From: Clostridia bacterium
Lineage (GTDB): Bacteria > Bacillota > Clostridia > Christensenellales > Borkfalkiaceae
DNA length: 64,000 bases
NCBI GenBank assembly: GCA_029066845.1
Contig: JAIEFR010000003.1
Coordinates: 1-64,000 of the forward strand
Reading direction: 5' to 3'
The translations under genes were made by a program, and so were the position numbers. Of the stretch, positions 62,335 to 64,000 are shown piece by piece. How positions within the stretch are numbered: the stretch's first letter is position 1; the number at the start of each line of letters is the position of its first letter. The notes beneath the pieces are model-generated. The model was given only the letters and a program-made list of their open reading frames with translations, did no database searches and was not told where the DNA came from.

Positions 62335-62983
62335 ATATGACATCCTTTAATAACGCAATTATAGCTATCGTAGCAGAAATAAATGATATTACAATTGAAA
62401 TTTTTGAATTATGAGATGCAAGTATATTTAAAATAAAATTATCGTCTTTAATATATGTAGCTTCATAATAAGCAAGTCTATTTCTTAATGCAAACAAGAA
62501 TAAACAAATCGAAAAAATAAACAGTAATAATCCTATATACCAAGGTATTAAATTCAAAACGAGCAACGTAACAGTACCTGCCACAATAAATAAAGAAAAA
62601 ATTAAATATGTGAGTCCCACAAACAGGTAGTTATTTGACAGCTCCATATTCAAAGAAGTGGAAATCATCTTATGCCCTCTTATTTTTTTAGAAGGCATAA
62701 ATAATAATTTTAAGCCACATATAAGTCCATTTAATCCACTCAAAAATTCTGCAAAAATACTTTTTGATTTTGAATAATCTTTATAACCGATTTCTTCTCT
62801 CCACTTTTGTCTTTCTTGCTCTAGCTTATCCTTCTCATTTTGCTTTCTTTGTTCTTCTGCTTGCAATAAAGCATTAGCAATTATATTTTGCAATTCTTCT
62901 GGCGTAATTTGTAGGAAAGTATTATTTGAAGTTTGCTTTTTAGGTGTCACTTGTTGTTTCACCCTTGTCTTTTTCTTTGGCAT
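62321..62983 (-). CDS. Membrane protein inside the type I restriction operon
   Basis: A 220-residue protein of unknown function. A basic N-terminus (MPKKKTRVKQQVTPKK) leads to a charged coiled coil (about 30-65, Gln/Glu/Lys-rich). Two adjacent membrane segments follow (about 117-138 and 143-167), then a third hydrophobic stretch near the C-terminus (about 193-214). It lies 14 bases after the hsdS end with its own ribosome site (AAAAGGA) and overlaps hsdR by 14 bases, so it is co-transcribed and probably coupled. Such an insert is unusual for hsd loci, which normally hold only hsdM, hsdS and hsdR, or occasionally toxins or RloABC genes. Confidence 0.8.
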   Translation of the reverse strand: MPKKKTRVKQQVTPKKQTSNNTFLQITPEELQNIIANALLQAEEQRKQNEKDKLEQERQKWREEIGYKDYSKSKSIFAEFLSGLNGLICGLKLLFMPSKKIRGHKMISTSLNMELSNNYLFVGLTYLIFSLFIVAGTVTLLVLNLIPWYIGLLLFIFSICLFLFALRNRLAYYEATYIKDDNFILNILASHNSKISIVISFISATIAIIALLKDVIYELF

Positions 62984-62997
62984 TAAGTCCTTTTCTC

Positions 62998-63540
62998 CTA
63001 AAATTTTAAAAGTTTATCTCTATAATATTCGTACTGTTTCTGTCTTGCTTCGATTTCAGCAGGTAAGCCTTCTGAAATATCGTTACAAAGCTTTTCAAAT
63101 CTATCCAAAATCTCGATAATATGTTGTTGATCTTTGATTGGGGGCAAGGAAAATTCGTATTTCAATATTTCGTATTTATTGCCTCGAGGCATCTTCGCTC
63201 CCTTTGAATGTTGCATATCAAAAGCAAAAAATTTATCGGAAGACAAAACATAGTACAGGAACTTCGGCAAAACAAAATCAATATTTGCTTGAATGACAAG
63301 GACATCACCATTTGTTCCACCGGCACAATCGGCTATCCATATTTTCTTTAAATATGGTCTAATGTTACCAACCAATGTATCTCCAGACTTAAAGACTATA
63401 CAACGTCCTTCGGTTGGTACATAAGACGATGCTTCCTTACCACGACGTTCTGGCAACAAATTATCAACACCAACATAATTTTCGGCATTGAGAATTTTCG
63501 CTTCAATTCTTTCCGTTGAATATTTTGCAACATCGCCCAA
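62998..63540 (-). CDS. hsdS: HsdS C-terminal half (second target-recognition domain)
   Basis: This 180-residue frame holds target-recognition domain 2 and the second conserved region of a type I specificity subunit. It begins GDVAKYSTERIEAK, has GDTLVGNIRPYLKKIW and LPKFLYYVLSSDKF, then LPPIKDQQHIIEILDRFE and GLPAEIEARQKQYEYYRDKL. It lies in a different frame from the N-terminal half; the frame is open upstream through the AGAC repeat (to about 63650). The apparent TTG start at 63540 has no good ribosome site, so as written it is probably not translated. A change in repeat number would fuse it to the first half. Confidence 0.8.
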   Translation of the reverse strand: MGDVAKYSTERIEAKILNAENYVGVDNLLPERRGKEASSYVPTEGRCIVFKSGDTLVGNIRPYLKKIWIADCAGGTNGDVLVIQANIDFVLPKFLYYVLSSDKFFAFDMQHSKGAKMPRGNKYEILKYEFSLPPIKDQQHIIEILDRFEKLCNDISEGLPAEIEARQKQYEYYRDKLLKF

Positions 63541-63581
63541 ACGAACAAACGCAAAACCGAAGACATATTGATATAGCCTAA

Positions 63582-64000
63582 TTAGGGCGTCTGTCTGTCT
63601 GTCTGTCTGTCTGTCTGATAGATTGTAGTCGAACTCAAATCGAAGGTCAACAGTTTATCACGATAATATTCATATTGTTGCTGTCTTTTTTCAATTTCTG
63701 CCGGCAAACCTATCCCTAAATCCGAACATATCGCGTCGAAATTTTCAAGAACGTTAACGATTCGTTCTTGCACATCAAGCGGCGGTAAAGGAAACTCAAA
63801 GTTATTAAACTTTTTCATATCTACTGAAGCAAAACTACCTTGATTTAAATTATTTTTACAATACTCATCAAGCAAATAACAATAGTAGAATAAAAATTTA
63901 ATATTGTACTTCTGTTTAAATTCATCCTTCAACATTAAATATGTAAATCTTTGATTCGCCAAAGATTCGCATGTTATCAATGCATGCTCTCCAATAGTTG
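63582..64000 (-). CDS. hsdS: HsdS N-terminal half, truncated by repeat-induced frame (5' end outside window)
   Basis: The open frame enters from the right edge without a start codon and ends at 63582, 138 codons later. It carries the end of target-recognition domain 1 (LANQRFTYLMLKDEF, KFLFYYCYLLDEYCK) and the central conserved region LPPLDVQERIVNVLENFD, then GLPAEIEKRQQQYEYYRDKL. That region closely matches the C-terminal region of the second half, as expected for duplicated HsdS arms. It then runs into QTDRQTDRQTP and a stop in the AGAC repeat. A half HsdS with one recognition domain can sometimes dimerise and still direct methylation in other systems. hsdM presumably lies further right. 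Confidence 0.85.
   Translation of the reverse strand, partial: TIGEHALITCESLANQRFTYLMLKDEFKQKYNIKFLFYYCYLLDEYCKNNLNQGSFASVDMKKFNNFEFPLPPLDVQERIVNVLENFDAICSDLGIGLPAEIEKRQQQYEYYRDKLLTFDLSSTTIYQTDRQTDRQTP
63589..63616 (-). repeat. Tetranucleotide repeat (AGAC)7 within hsdS
   Basis: Seven perfect GTCT units on the plus strand (AGAC on the coding strand), followed by one more G, at the junction of the two HsdS halves. It encodes T-D-R-Q in each three units. With n units the upstream frame reaches the second half only when n leaves remainder 2 on division by 3 (5, 8, 11). Seven units give ...TDRQTP-stop and six give RPN-stop. Confidence 0.93.

Larger units (their letters stand above)
54335..64000. 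other. AT-rich accessory (defence) island
   Basis: From the tRNA-Gln terminator to the right edge the sequence is visibly more AT-rich than the core. Codon choice changes (many AAA, TTT, ATA), and the gene content is restriction/modification and RES-type. Broken gene pieces and orphan leaders are present. Inference: an island acquired next to tRNA-Gln. No integrase or second attachment site is in the window, so its far end and mode of entry are unknown. Confidence 0.65.

Noticed and set aside
63540..63588. Independent translation of the HsdS second half from TTG at 63540
   Set aside because: No convincing ribosome site precedes it, and the frame runs open through the repeat into the first half, fitting a fused reading frame better.
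1..64000. CRISPR arrays, intact insertion sequences or prophage genes
   Set aside because: I found no regularly spaced repeats, transposase, integrase or phage structural genes in the window.

Overview
The window looks like chromosomal DNA from an endospore-forming member of the Clostridia, probably an uncultured gut lineage. The evidence is Firmicutes-type gene content: spoIIE, spoIVA, RNase J, the plsX-rnc-smc-ftsY order, a type III glutamine synthetase, LL-diaminopimelate aminotransferase and a BspA-type leucine-rich-repeat lipoprotein. Sigma-A promoters are close to consensus (TTGACA-17-TATAAT), and most gene ends carry long GC-rich hairpin terminators. The core codons are moderately GC-rich. 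I judged this by eye and did not compute it.

Layout of the core (1-54.3 kb). An rRNA operon begins at the left edge, reading out of the window, with two tandem promoters. Next are a surface lipoprotein and the minus-strand operon plsX-rnc-smc-ftsY (lipid precursor synthesis, RNA processing, chromosome condensation, SRP receptor). recF-PHP-vanW follows, with 4-base start/stop overlaps. recF is divergent from dnaA-mnmG-spoIIE, and no dnaN lies beside dnaA. A minus-strand run purA-dapF-pyrG-dapL-malQ starts from a promoter followed by a long, well-folded leader RNA. After that come DUF805, glnA type III, dinB and ferritin. The operon rnj-trmR-trhP-aroA joins RNA decay, wobble-uridine modification and the shikimate pathway. 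Then come a ~940-residue repeat protein, serC-serA, a tiny protein with a hairpin over its ribosome site, spoIVA, a fused ABC transporter, a GH3/hydrolase/hydrolase/ATP-grasp cluster, trpB2 and an iron alcohol dehydrogenase.

Accessory island (54.3-64 kb). A tRNA-Gln(CUG) gene with its own promoter and terminator marks an abrupt change to AT-rich DNA that continues to the right edge. It holds an orphan structured leader with two mini-ORFs, a RES-domain protein, a DNA methyltransferase overlapping a DGQHR-domain protein with a nuclease-like N-terminus, broken gene fragments, and a type I restriction locus (hsdS, a membrane protein, hsdR; hsdM presumably lies beyond the right edge). This looks like a defence island.

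Most interesting signals. (1) hsdS is interrupted by seven AGAC repeats that put its two halves out of frame; five or eight copies would fuse them, so the type I specificity subunit is predicted to be phase-variable. (2) The methyltransferase/DGQHR gene pair has a perfect palindrome across its promoter and may be a little-described restriction-like system. (3) The purA leader can fold into a compact four-way junction followed by a possible terminator, a candidate riboswitch. (4) The ~20-copy repeat protein has no function I can name.
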